Shown here piece by piece: positions 1-6,800 of a DNA stretch of 7,915 nucleotides. The position numbers and the translations under genes were made by a program. Each line of letters begins with the position of its first letter. Position 1 is the first letter of the stretch. The stretch is taken from positions 1-7,915 of the forward strand of contig JAFMSA010000166.1 in assembly GCA_017353855.1 (NCBI GenBank). The letters run 5' to 3'. Source of the stretch: Alphaproteobacteria bacterium. Its GTDB lineage: Bacteria; Pseudomonadota; Alphaproteobacteria; ATCC43930; CGMCC-115725. Below the pieces are notes generated by a model. The model worked only from the letters and a program-made list of their open reading frames with translations. It was not told the origin of the DNA and ran no database searches.

Positions 1-143
1 CCAAGCGACCAAGCTGATTACCGGAACAGACCGACGTAACACGACACGCACACCTCGCATTGGGAGGCCCACAGCGCGTGCGGCTCGGATTCTGATAACG
101 GAGGCGCTCCGCTAACGTAAAACGAGCAAAAGGGCGGTGCAGA
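1..143. other. Non-coding flank downstream of mlaC
   Basis: No credible coding sequence, tRNA or repeat family is seen here. The stretch lies downstream of the minus-strand mlaC gene. Its only visible structure is an inverted repeat at 96-114, listed separately as a possible terminator. What lies to the left is outside the window, so it is unknown whether the mla transcript continues. Confidence 0.5.
96..114 (-). terminator. Candidate hairpin terminator after mlaC
   Basis: Read on the minus strand, an 8-base arm (TAGCGGAG) and its partner (CTCCGTTA) surround a 3-base loop (CGC), with one G-U wobble. It starts about 30 bases past the mlaC stop codon. There is no T-run after the stem, so a textbook intrinsic terminator is not shown; position and stem strength are the only support. 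Confidence 0.35.
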
Positions 144-752
144 TTACCGCGCCGCCGAACCCGCGGTCTTTTCGCGCAGCATCGCCAGGAGACCCTGCAC
201 CTGTCCGCCGTGGTGCTGGATTACCGAGGCGAATTCCGAGCGCTGGGTGACCGCCATGCTGATGCCGTCAACCGAAACATCGGCGATTTTGTAGGTTCCG
301 CCGCGTCCGGTCAAACGCCAGTCGACTTTGACCGGTGCGGCGCCTGTGGGCCGTATGATCTGGCTCGACACGATCGCACCGTCCGCATTCGGCCGGCTGC
401 CGACGACCTTAAACGTCTCGCCGCTGTATTCCGACAAACGCGTGGCGTAGGCCATCGCAATATAGTTCTCGAACAACTTGGTGAATTCCGCCCGCTGTTC
501 CTCAGTCGCGATATTCCAGTAACGGCCGAGCACAAAGCGGGCGATTCCCGGAACGTCGAAATCCGCCTTCAGCAGCTCGTGGAAGCGCTCCACCCTTTGC
601 GACTGCGTGGCGTCCTTGCCGAGAACCTCAAGGGCCCGGGTGCCGAGTTTACTGATCATCACAGCCGGGTCGGTGGCCGCCGCCGGTATTTTCGGAGCGA
701 GGAGCGCAGCCAGCACCATGACCGCGGTGGTCAGGAAGGAACGTCGCACCAT
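144..752 (-). CDS. mlaC: MlaC-family periplasmic phospholipid-binding protein
   Basis: This 202-residue protein belongs to the MlaC/Ttg2D family (Pfam MlaC, 'toluene tolerance Ttg2'). These soluble periplasmic carriers shuttle phospholipids between MlaA in the outer membrane and the MlaFEDB ABC transporter in the inner membrane. Residues 1 to about 26 form a signal peptide: a basic start (VRRSFLTT), a hydrophobic core (AVMVLAALLA) and a likely cleavage near PAAA-TDPA. The RRSFL pattern fits a twin-arginine signal. Family hallmarks follow: FVLGRYW (73-79), the segment EEQRAEFTKLFENYI (84-98), VKVDWRL (141-147) and the closing DVSVDGISMAVTQRSEF (158-174). Length matches the family. The ATG at 752 was chosen because the signal peptide starts there and it overlaps the mlaA stop by one base (TAATG), implying translational coupling. 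The reading frame stays open upstream to 1040, but that part lies under mlaA and looks non-native. The mlaFEDB genes are not in view. HpnM, a hopanoid-associated paralogue, is an alternative name. Confidence 0.9.
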   Translation of the reverse strand: MVRRSFLTTAVMVLAALLAPKIPAAATDPAVMISKLGTRALEVLGKDATQSQRVERFHELLKADFDVPGIARFVLGRYWNIATEEQRAEFTKLFENYIAMAYATRLSEYSGETFKVVGSRPNADGAIVSSQIIRPTGAAPVKVDWRLTGRGGTYKIADVSVDGISMAVTQRSEFASVIQHHGGQVQGLLAMLREKTAGSAAR

Positions 753-1618
753 TACCTGGGAACCTCGGATACGTTTACTGACTGCGGGACTATAGCCGGT
801 CGGGCCGCCATGTTCACGGCAGTTGCCGGCACGCTCGGAGAGTCTAGGTAGCTGAAGCCCGGTTTCGGAGGCAGGTTCTCCTCTCGCTCGTGGCGGATTA
901 GCGCCGCGCGGCGCTGGCGATAAAGCGAGCGAATTGTCGCGTAGTAATCGAGCGAAGTGCGTTCGATGTCGGCCAGCGTCTCGATAAAGCGCGACCGCTG
1001 GTCGATGCCGCTCACAGCCCCCCGCAAGAACGGCACCCAAATCAAGTTGTAGTTGCCGGCAAGCCGGTTAAATGGGTCACCGAACCCCTCGACGACCTGG
1101 CCGCCGAGATCGCGCGGCGAGGAGGGCCCAAGGACCGGCACGACAATATAAGGCCCTTCCGGAACGCCCCAGGCGCCGAGCGTCAAGCCGAGATCCTCCT
1201 CGTGGTAAGGAATGCCCCAGCGTCCGGCAACGTCCACCAGCCCGCCGATGCCGACCGTCGAGTTGACGACAAAGCGACCGACGGTTTTCGCGGCGCGGTC
1301 GAACTGGCCCTGCAGCGAGTCGTTCACGAAAACCAGCGGCTCACGCAGATTGTTCAGAAAATCGCGGAATGAATCGCGTACCGGGTCAGGCAATGCGGTG
1401 CGGTAGGTCTTGGCCACCGGGACCAGCACATTGCGATCGACGAGCTGATTGAAGTTGAAAATCTTGCGGTTGGTCTCTTCGAACGGGTCGTTGAACTCCT
1501 CCTCATAAGTGCTGACCTGCTGCTGGTCAGTTTCCTGGCGGGCGGCGCAACCGGAAAGAATCGGAACGGAGAAGACAAACAGCTCCAAAAAGGCGAGGCG
1601 AAGCGGGCGAATATTCAT
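752..1618 (-). CDS. mlaA: MlaA/VacJ outer-membrane phospholipid lipoprotein
   Basis: This 288-residue protein is MlaA (VacJ), the outer-membrane lipoprotein that removes mislocalised phospholipids from the outer leaflet and passes them to MlaC. A lipoprotein signal is clear: MNIRPLRL, a hydrophobic stretch, then the lipobox LSGC with the lipidated cysteine at 24. The next residue is Ala, not Asp, which suits outer-membrane sorting. The MlaA domain follows: DPFEETNRKIFNFN (44-57), the signature LREPLVFVNDSLQG (91-104), RFVVNSTVGIGGLVDVA (115-131), and EDLGLTLGAWGVPEGPYIVVP (141-161, where the Gly/Pro-rich core sits). The tail after about residue 240 is Pro-rich and variable. The start at 1618 gives a compact signal peptide; an in-frame ATG at 1633 would add five residues and is equally possible. 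The frame is open further to 1936, but that part runs into the divergent regulator gene. Transcribed together with mlaC, which overlaps its stop codon. Confidence 0.93.
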   Translation of the reverse strand: MNIRPLRLAFLELFVFSVPILSGCAARQETDQQQVSTYEEEFNDPFEETNRKIFNFNQLVDRNVLVPVAKTYRTALPDPVRDSFRDFLNNLREPLVFVNDSLQGQFDRAAKTVGRFVVNSTVGIGGLVDVAGRWGIPYHEEDLGLTLGAWGVPEGPYIVVPVLGPSSPRDLGGQVVEGFGDPFNRLAGNYNLIWVPFLRGAVSGIDQRSRFIETLADIERTSLDYYATIRSLYRQRRAALIRHEREENLPPKPGFSYLDSPSVPATAVNMAARPAIVPQSVNVSEVPR

Positions 1619-1692
1619 CGATCGGTCTCGCATCAGTCGGGTGTTTGGCCTTAGGGCGAGATAATGCTCGGAAATTCGCGCAATGAGCAAGC

Positions 1693-1723
1693 AGAGCTTT
1701 ACGGATGAGGCCTGTTCTGTCAA
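1693..1723 (-). promoter_or_regulatory. Possible sigma-70-like promoter for mlaA-mlaC
   Basis: On the minus strand a perfect TTGACA hexamer lies at 1723-1718. Sixteen bases further is TAAAGC (1701-1696), a weak -10 matching about three of six consensus positions. The predicted transcript would start roughly 70 bases ahead of the mlaA start. The TTGACA also forms part of a small inverted repeat, TCTGTC-aa-GACAGA (1716-1729). The -10 is poor, so this is tentative. Confidence 0.3.
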
Positions 1724-1737
1724 GACAGACGGCTTGC

Positions 1738-1761
1738 ACATATAAAGATATCTGTATATGT
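1738..1761 (+). promoter_or_regulatory. Palindromic operator ahead of the ArsR-metF-metH cluster
   Basis: A 24-base inverted repeat with 22 symmetric positions. The outer arms are ACATATA and TATATGT, and the centre is the perfect palindrome AGATATCT; only the pair at 1745/1754 breaks the symmetry. It ends 29 bases before the regulator's ATG. A TTGCAC (1734-1739) at its left edge and TATATG or ATATGT at its right edge could be the -35 and -10 elements with 15 to 16 bases between them, so a bound protein would block RNA polymerase. The form, long and AT-rich in otherwise GC-rich DNA, is typical of ArsR-family operators. The natural binder is the regulator encoded immediately downstream (autoregulation). 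It resembles, as far as I recall, sites described for SahR-type methionine regulators; binding is inferred, not shown. Confidence 0.7.
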
Positions 1762-1790
1762 TGCTGAGGTAATGACGAGAGACCAACGCG

Positions 1791-2789
1791 ATGGAGCATT
1801 TATTGGCTGCGCTGCGCGCCGTTGCAGAGCCGACCCGGCTGCGACTCGTCACGCTGTGTGCCCGCGGCGAACTGACCGTCAGCGAATTGACGCAAATTCT
1901 CGGACAGAGCCAGCCGCGGGTCTCGCGCCATCTCAAGCTGCTTTGCGCGGCGGGGCTTCTGGACCGCTTCCGCGAGGGCAGTTGGGTGTTTTATCGACTG
2001 AGCCAATCGAGCCCGACAAGCACGCTTGCGCGGCAGCTTGTCGCAGCCTGCGACGAGACCGATCCCACCCTCGCTCTCGATCTCCAGCGGCTGAGTGCGA
2101 TCAAGCGGCAGCGCGCCGATCTTGCCAGCGCCTATTTTCGCGAGAATGCCGCGCAATGGCACCGTATCCGGTCGCTCTACGTGGATGAGCGCGAGGTCGA
2201 AGCGGCCCTCATCGCGATCGTCGCCGCGGCCGGTCCCCGCGATCTGCTCGACATCGGCACCGGCACCGGACGCATGCTGGAGATTCTCGCGCCACACGCC
2301 GCGCGAGCGCTCGGCATCGACCAATCGCGCGAAATGCTGTCCGTCGCACGGGTCAATCTTGAGCGGGCCGGTCTCCAGAACGCCTCGGTCCGGCTTGGGG
2401 ACATGTATCAGCTGGCGCTGCCGGATGCTTCCTTCGATGCCGTCGTGGTCCACCAGGTGCTGCACTACGCAGACCGGCCGGCCGCGGCGATCGCCGAAGC
2501 GGCTCGCGTGCTGCGGCCGGGCGGGGTCTTTGTCCTCGTCGATTTTGCGCCGCACGCGCTCGAATTTCTGCGCGAAGAACACGCGCATCGCCGGCTCGGA
2601 TTCTCCGATGCCGAGGTGGCCGAATGGTGCCGTGCGGCGGGTCTGGATCCGGCAGTGCCGCAGCGATTGCCCGGAGATCCGCTCACCGTCGTGATCTGGA
2701 CGGCGCACCGGCCGGCGGCAAATTCAACCGTTGCTCGGAATCTGCGGGAAGCGTCACCCGCCGCACTACTCGAAGGGGAGCTCCATTGA
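1791..2789 (+). CDS. ArsR-family regulator fused to a SAM-dependent methyltransferase domain
   Basis: This 332-residue protein has two domains. Residues 1 to about 85 are an ArsR-type winged helix: AEPTRLRLV (12-20), the HTH with recognition helix SQPRVSRHLKLL (40-51), and the wing GSWVFYRL (63-70). The cysteines that bind metal in classical ArsR (CVC in helix 3) are replaced here by ELTVSEL (27-33), so arsenic or metal sensing is unlikely. Residues about 145-305 are a class I methyltransferase: motif I DIGTGTG (154-160), the acidic ribose-binding Asp177 in GIDQS, FDAVVVHQVLHYA (215-227), and LRPGGVFVLVDF (241-252). It is the first gene of a set with metF and metH, and its stop overlaps the metF start by one base. 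The likely role is a local repressor of methionine synthesis that senses SAM or S-adenosylhomocysteine, comparable to the SahR group of ArsR regulators; the effector and any enzymatic activity are inferred. No in-frame alternative start exists upstream, because a stop codon lies at 1773-1775. The Shine-Dalgarno is weak. Confidence 0.88.
   Translation: MEHLLAALRAVAEPTRLRLVTLCARGELTVSELTQILGQSQPRVSRHLKLLCAAGLLDRFREGSWVFYRLSQSSPTSTLARQLVAACDETDPTLALDLQRLSAIKRQRADLASAYFRENAAQWHRIRSLYVDEREVEAALIAIVAAAGPRDLLDIGTGTGRMLEILAPHAARALGIDQSREMLSVARVNLERAGLQNASVRLGDMYQLALPDASFDAVVVHQVLHYADRPAAAIAEAARVLRPGGVFVLVDFAPHALEFLREEHAHRRLGFSDAEVAEWCRAAGLDPAVPQRLPGDPLTVVIWTAHRPAANSTVARNLREASPAALLEGELH
2773..2780 (+). 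promoter_or_regulatory. Shine-Dalgarno sequence of metF
   Basis: AAGGGGAG lies eight bases before the metF ATG at 2789, inside the last codons of the preceding gene. It fixes the metF start and rejects the longer open frame that begins at 2624. It should give metF efficient initiation in addition to coupling through the TGATG overlap. Confidence 0.75.
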
Positions 2790-3736
2790 TGCAGAATCTT
2801 GGCCGCACACTCGGGGCGGCGCCGGTGCGCGGGCTGCTCGCCGCCGATCCGGTCATCGATTTCGATGCCGGTCCGCCGCGCGTCTCTTTCGAATTCTTCC
2901 CGCCCAAGACGGCAGACATGGAAACGCGGCTGTGGGAGGTGGTTAAGCGGCTCGAACCGCTGGCGCCGCGCTTCGTTTCCGTGACTTACGGCGCCGGCGG
3001 ATCGACCCGCGAGCGCACGCACGCGACGGTGCGGCGTATTCGCCAGGAGACCGCGCTTGAACCCGCAGCCCATCTGACCTGCGTTGCTGCCAGTCGGGCC
3101 GAAATCGACGAGGTCGCACGGGGCTATTGGGAGGCGGGAATCCGTCACATCGTGGCGCTGCGCGGCGACCCGCCGGGGGGAGCGCAACGCTACGACCCGC
3201 ACCCGGACGGGTATCCCTATGCCGTCGATCTGGTGGCCGGGCTGCGCAGGGTGGCCGATTTCGAAATCAGCGTCGCCGCCTATCCCGAGACCCATCCCGA
3301 GGCTGAGAGCGCCGAGCGCGATCTCACAAACCTGAAGTGCAAACTCGATGCCGGCGCGAGCCGGGCGATCACGCAGTTTTTCTTCGATGTCGACCTGTTC
3401 CTCCGCTTCCGCGACCGCGCCCACGCGGCCGGCATCGCGGTGTCGATCGTGCCGGGCATTCTGCCCGTCACCAATTTCGCTCAGCTGAAACGGATGGCCG
3501 CCACTTGCGGCGCCTCCATCCCGGTGTGGATGGCCGGGCACTTCGAGGGGCTCGACGACGATCCCGACACGCGGCGGCTCGTCGCCACGTCGCTTGCCGC
3601 CGAACAGTGCCGCCGCCTGCATGCCAACGGGGTCCATGAATTCCATTTCTACACGCTCAACCGGGCCGACCTCACCGTCGCGATCTGCCACCTCCTCGGC
3701 GTCCGGCCGAAAAGGGCGGCGGCTGTCGCGGCATAA
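2789..3736 (+). CDS. metF: 5,10-methylenetetrahydrofolate reductase
   Basis: MetF reduces 5,10-methylenetetrahydrofolate to 5-methyltetrahydrofolate using FAD and NAD(P)H. It supplies the methyl donor for MetH, encoded next downstream. The 315-residue protein is a complete cytosolic MTHFR TIM barrel and is clearly homologous to the 296-residue E. coli enzyme. Recognisable segments are VSFEFFPPK (32-40) with the catalytic Glu35 (E. coli Glu28), FVSVTYGAGGSTRERTH (62-78), HLTCVA (95-100), GIRHIVALRGDPPGG (117-131) with Asp127 near the flavin (E. coli Asp120), SVAAYPETHPEA (161-172), ITQFFFD (194-200) with the folate-binding Gln196, and FHFYTLNRADL (285-295). There is no C-terminal SAM-binding regulatory domain of the kind found in eukaryotic MTHFR. 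It overlaps the regulator gene by one base and is almost certainly cotranscribed with it. A 126-base gap separates it from metH. No damaged motif is seen. Confidence 0.97.
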   Translation: MQNLGRTLGAAPVRGLLAADPVIDFDAGPPRVSFEFFPPKTADMETRLWEVVKRLEPLAPRFVSVTYGAGGSTRERTHATVRRIRQETALEPAAHLTCVAASRAEIDEVARGYWEAGIRHIVALRGDPPGGAQRYDPHPDGYPYAVDLVAGLRRVADFEISVAAYPETHPEAESAERDLTNLKCKLDAGASRAITQFFFDVDLFLRFRDRAHAAGIAVSIVPGILPVTNFAQLKRMAATCGASIPVWMAGHFEGLDDDPDTRRLVATSLAAEQCRRLHANGVHEFHFYTLNRADLTVAICHLLGVRPKRAAAVAA

Positions 3737-3771
3737 TCGTGGGTTCTGCGATGTCTCTGCCTGACCGCGTC

Positions 3772-3791
3772 ATTCCCGTGAAAACGGGAAC
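3772..3791 (+). repeat. Short palindromic hairpin repeat between metF and metH
   Basis: TTCCCGT (3773-3779) and ACGGGAA (3784-3790) form a perfect 7-base stem closed by a GAAA tetraloop. The core fits ATTCCC-N8-GGGAAT, the form of the Neisseria dRS3 repeat, except for the last base. Similar CATTCCCG...CGGGAA units are scattered in intergenic DNA of many proteobacteria. Here it sits 36 bases after the metF stop. It may stabilise or attenuate the transcript between metF and metH, or be just a dispersed repeat. No T-run follows, so a strong terminator is unlikely. Confidence 0.6.
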
Positions 3792-3862
3792 CCCCGCACA
3801 GCGAGCGGCTTCGTTGCATACCCTGAGCCCCCGCTTTTGCGGACGCGCGCGCGAGTAAGCCG

Positions 3863-6800
3863 ATGGCGCATTTCCTCGATTACCTTTCCGATCGCGTCGT
3901 GCTTTGCGACGGCGCGATGGGAACCCAGGTTCAGGCGCGCAATCTCGATATTGAGCGCGATTTTCTCGGTCGCGAGAACTGCACGGAGATCCTGTGCGAC
4001 AGCCGCGCGGACCTGATCCGCGAGATCCATCTGGGCTATCTCGAGGCCGGTTGCGACGCGCTGCAAACCAACAGTTTCGGCGGTTCGCCGATTACGCTGG
4101 GGGAGTTCGGGCTCGCCGACCAGGCCTTCGCGCTCAACCGCCGCGCCGCCGAGATCGCCCGCGAAGCCCTCGCCGAATTCGCCCATGACGGACGGACCCG
4201 GTTTGTGCTCGGCTCGCTCGGGCCCGGGACCCGTCTCCCCTCGCTCGGCCACGTCGGTTATCAGGAGCTCGAGGACGCGCTGAGCGTGCAGTGCGCCGGG
4301 CTCATCGCCGGCGGGGTCGATGCGATCATCATCGAGACATGCCAGGACCCGCTGCAGATCAAGGCGGCGGTCAACGGCGCCAAGCGCGCCCGCGACGACG
4401 CGCGCAAGGACACGCCGATCATCGTCCAGGTGACGATCGAGACGACCGGTACGTTGCTGGTCGGCGCCGATATCGCCGCAGCGGCGACGATCGTCCACGC
4501 GCTCGACGTCCCGATGATCGGCCTGAATTGCGCGACCGGCCCGCGCGAAATGGCCGAGCACGTCAAATGGCTCGGCGAGAACTGGCCCGGTCGCATCTCC
4601 GTCCAGCCGAATGCCGGGCTGCCCGAACTGGTCGCCGGCCGCACGCACTACCCGCTCGGCGCAACCGAGGTCGCGCAGTGGCTCGAGCGGTTTGTCCTCG
4701 AGGACGGGGTCAATATGATCGGCGGGTGCTGCGGCACCGAAGCGGCGCATATCGCCGCCCTCGACGCGATGCTGCGGCGCATCGGCGGGAACCGGCCGCG
4801 GCCTGCGCCGCGGCGGCGCAACCCGCTCTGGGTCCCCTCGATCGCCTCGCTATACGGTCAGGTCAATCTGCGGCAGGAGAACGCCTGGCTGTCGATCGGC
4901 GAACGCTGCAACGCCAACGGTTCGCGCAAGTTCCGCCAGCTGCAGGAACGCAACGATTGGGACGGTTGCGTCGAGATGGGCCGTGAGCAGGTCAGAGAAG
5001 GGTCTAACACACTCGATCTCTGCACGGCGTTTGTCGGGCGCGACGAGGTCGCGGACATGACCGAGGCGGTGACGCGCATGCGCGGCGCGATCAACGCGCC
5101 GCTCGTCATCGACTCGACCGAATATCCGGTCCTCGAAGCCGCGCTTAGGCTCTACGGCGGCAAGCCGATCATCAATTCGATCAATTTCGAGGACGGCGAG
5201 GAGGCGGCCGACAAGCGGCTGAAACTGGCGCGCCGCTTCGGAACGGCGGTGATCGCGCTGACGATCGACGAAGCCGGAATGGCCAAGGAGGTCGACCACA
5301 AGCTGAGGGTCGCCCGCCGGCTTTACGACCTTGCGTGCGACAAGCATGGTCTGCCCCCCTCGGACCTGCTGTTCGATCCACTGACCTTCACGATCTGCAC
5401 CGGCAACGAGGACGACCGCAGGCTCGGCCTCAATACGCTGGACGCGATTGAGCAGATCTCCCGCCAATTGCCCGAGTGCCAGATCATCCTCGGCCTGTCG
5501 AACATCTCGTTCGGGCTCAACCCGTCGGCCCGCCATGTGCTCAACTCGGTGTTCCTCGACCACGCGCTGCGCCGCGGCCTGACCGGGGCGATCGTGCACT
5601 TCTCGCGGATCGCGCCACTGCACAAGATCCCGGAAGACGAGGTACGGGTCGCCGAGGACCTGATCTTCGACCGCCGGCGCCAGGGCTACGATCCGCTGCA
5701 GGCCTACATCGCGATGTTCGGGAACCGGGCCGCCGAAAAGAACGAAAAGAAAGGCCGTCCGGAAAAGCTCGAGGAGCGTCTTGCGCAGCGCATCGTCGAC
5801 GGCGACCGGCAGGGCCTCGAGGCCGATCTCGACGCTGCGATGCTGAGCCACAAGCCGCTCGATATTATCAACAACATCCTGCTCGGCGGCATGAAGACGG
5901 TCGGCGACCTGTTCGGCGCCGGCAAAATGCAGCTGCCGTTTGTGCTCCAATCCGCCGAGACGATGAAAGCGGCCGTCAAATATCTCGAGCCGCACATGGA
6001 GCGCGTCACCGGCCAGGAGAAAGGAACGGTCGTACTCGCAACGGTGCGCGGCGACGTGCACGACATCGGCAAAAATCTCGTCGACATCATCCTCACCAAC
6101 AACGGGTACAAGGTCATCAATCTCGGCATCAAGCAACCGATCGGCGCGATTCTCGAGGCCGCGATGCGGTACCGGGCGGACGCCGTCGGGATGTCGGGGC
6201 TGCTCGTCAAATCGACCGTCGTGATGCGCGAGAACCTCGAAGAGATGAGCCGCCAGGGGCTAACGTTGCCGGTCATGCTCGGCGGCGCCGCGCTGACGCG
6301 ACGCTATGTCGAGGAAGACTGCGTGAAGGCCTATGCGTCGGGGCGCGTTGCCTACGCGCGCGACGCCTTCGACGGCCTCGGCCTGATGGACAAGATCGTC
6401 AGCAGCAGTTTCGACTCGCATTTGCAGGAGATCCGCAGCAAGAGCGCGGGCCGGCCGGTCAACCAGTCGCGCAAACTCGGGCGCGCCGCCGATCCCAGGC
6501 CGGCGCGGCCGGTCGACCTCGACGAGATCCGCGTGCGCCGGGCTGAATTGACCCGCAATGTGCCGGTCCCCGAACCGCCTTTCTGGGGGCCGCGTATGAT
6601 TGCACGAGTGCCGGCAAAGGCGGTGGTGCCCTACCTCAACGAGCGCATGCTGTACCAGTTCCAGTGGGGCTACCGGAAGGACGGCCGGTCGTTGGCCGAA
6701 TACCGGGAATGGGCGAAGGACGAGCTGCGCCCGGTATTGAAGCGTATGCTCGACATCGCGATCGGCGAGGACATTCTGGTGCCGCGGGCAGCCTACGGCT

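Noticed and set aside
210..851. Plus-strand open frame opposite mlaC
   Set aside because: Antisense shadow with low-complexity Arg/Gly-rich composition, no Shine-Dalgarno and no recognisable motif.
753..1040. N-terminal extension of the mlaC frame to an ATG at 1040
   Set aside because: It lies wholly under mlaA in another frame, is rich in Arg/Pro/Gly as shadow frames are, and would bury the signal peptide that begins at 752.
1619..1790. SAM or S-adenosylhomocysteine riboswitch ahead of the regulator
   Set aside because: Only about 30 bases lie between the operator/promoter and the start codon, too few for these aptamers, and no matching helices are visible.
1619..1936. Extension of mlaA to an ATG at 1936
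   Set aside because: It would cover the operator and the start of the divergent regulator gene and would displace the lipoprotein signal peptide from the N-terminus.
1791..2045. Arsenic-resistance regulator
   Set aside because: The metal-binding cysteines of ArsR are missing and no arsenic genes are nearby; the neighbours are methionine genes.
2624..2788. Upstream start for metF
   Set aside because: It overlaps the methyltransferase coding region; the ATG at 2789 has a strong Shine-Dalgarno and matches the length of known MetF proteins.
3175..3180. Run of six G in metF as a phase-variation or frameshift site
   Set aside because: The reading frame continues intact through conserved motifs on both sides, and short G runs are ordinary in DNA of this composition.
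3737..3862. Cobalamin riboswitch ahead of metH
   Set aside because: The gap is only 126 bases and shows no B12-box-like element; such riboswitches normally need more sequence. The hairpin repeat is the only structure.
3770..4750. Long minus-strand open frames opposite metH and metF (e.g. 3770-4750, 4850-6136, 6260-7330, 2465-3691)
   Set aside because: They are antisense shadows common in GC-rich coding DNA, match no family I recognise, and oppose genes with conserved motifs throughout.
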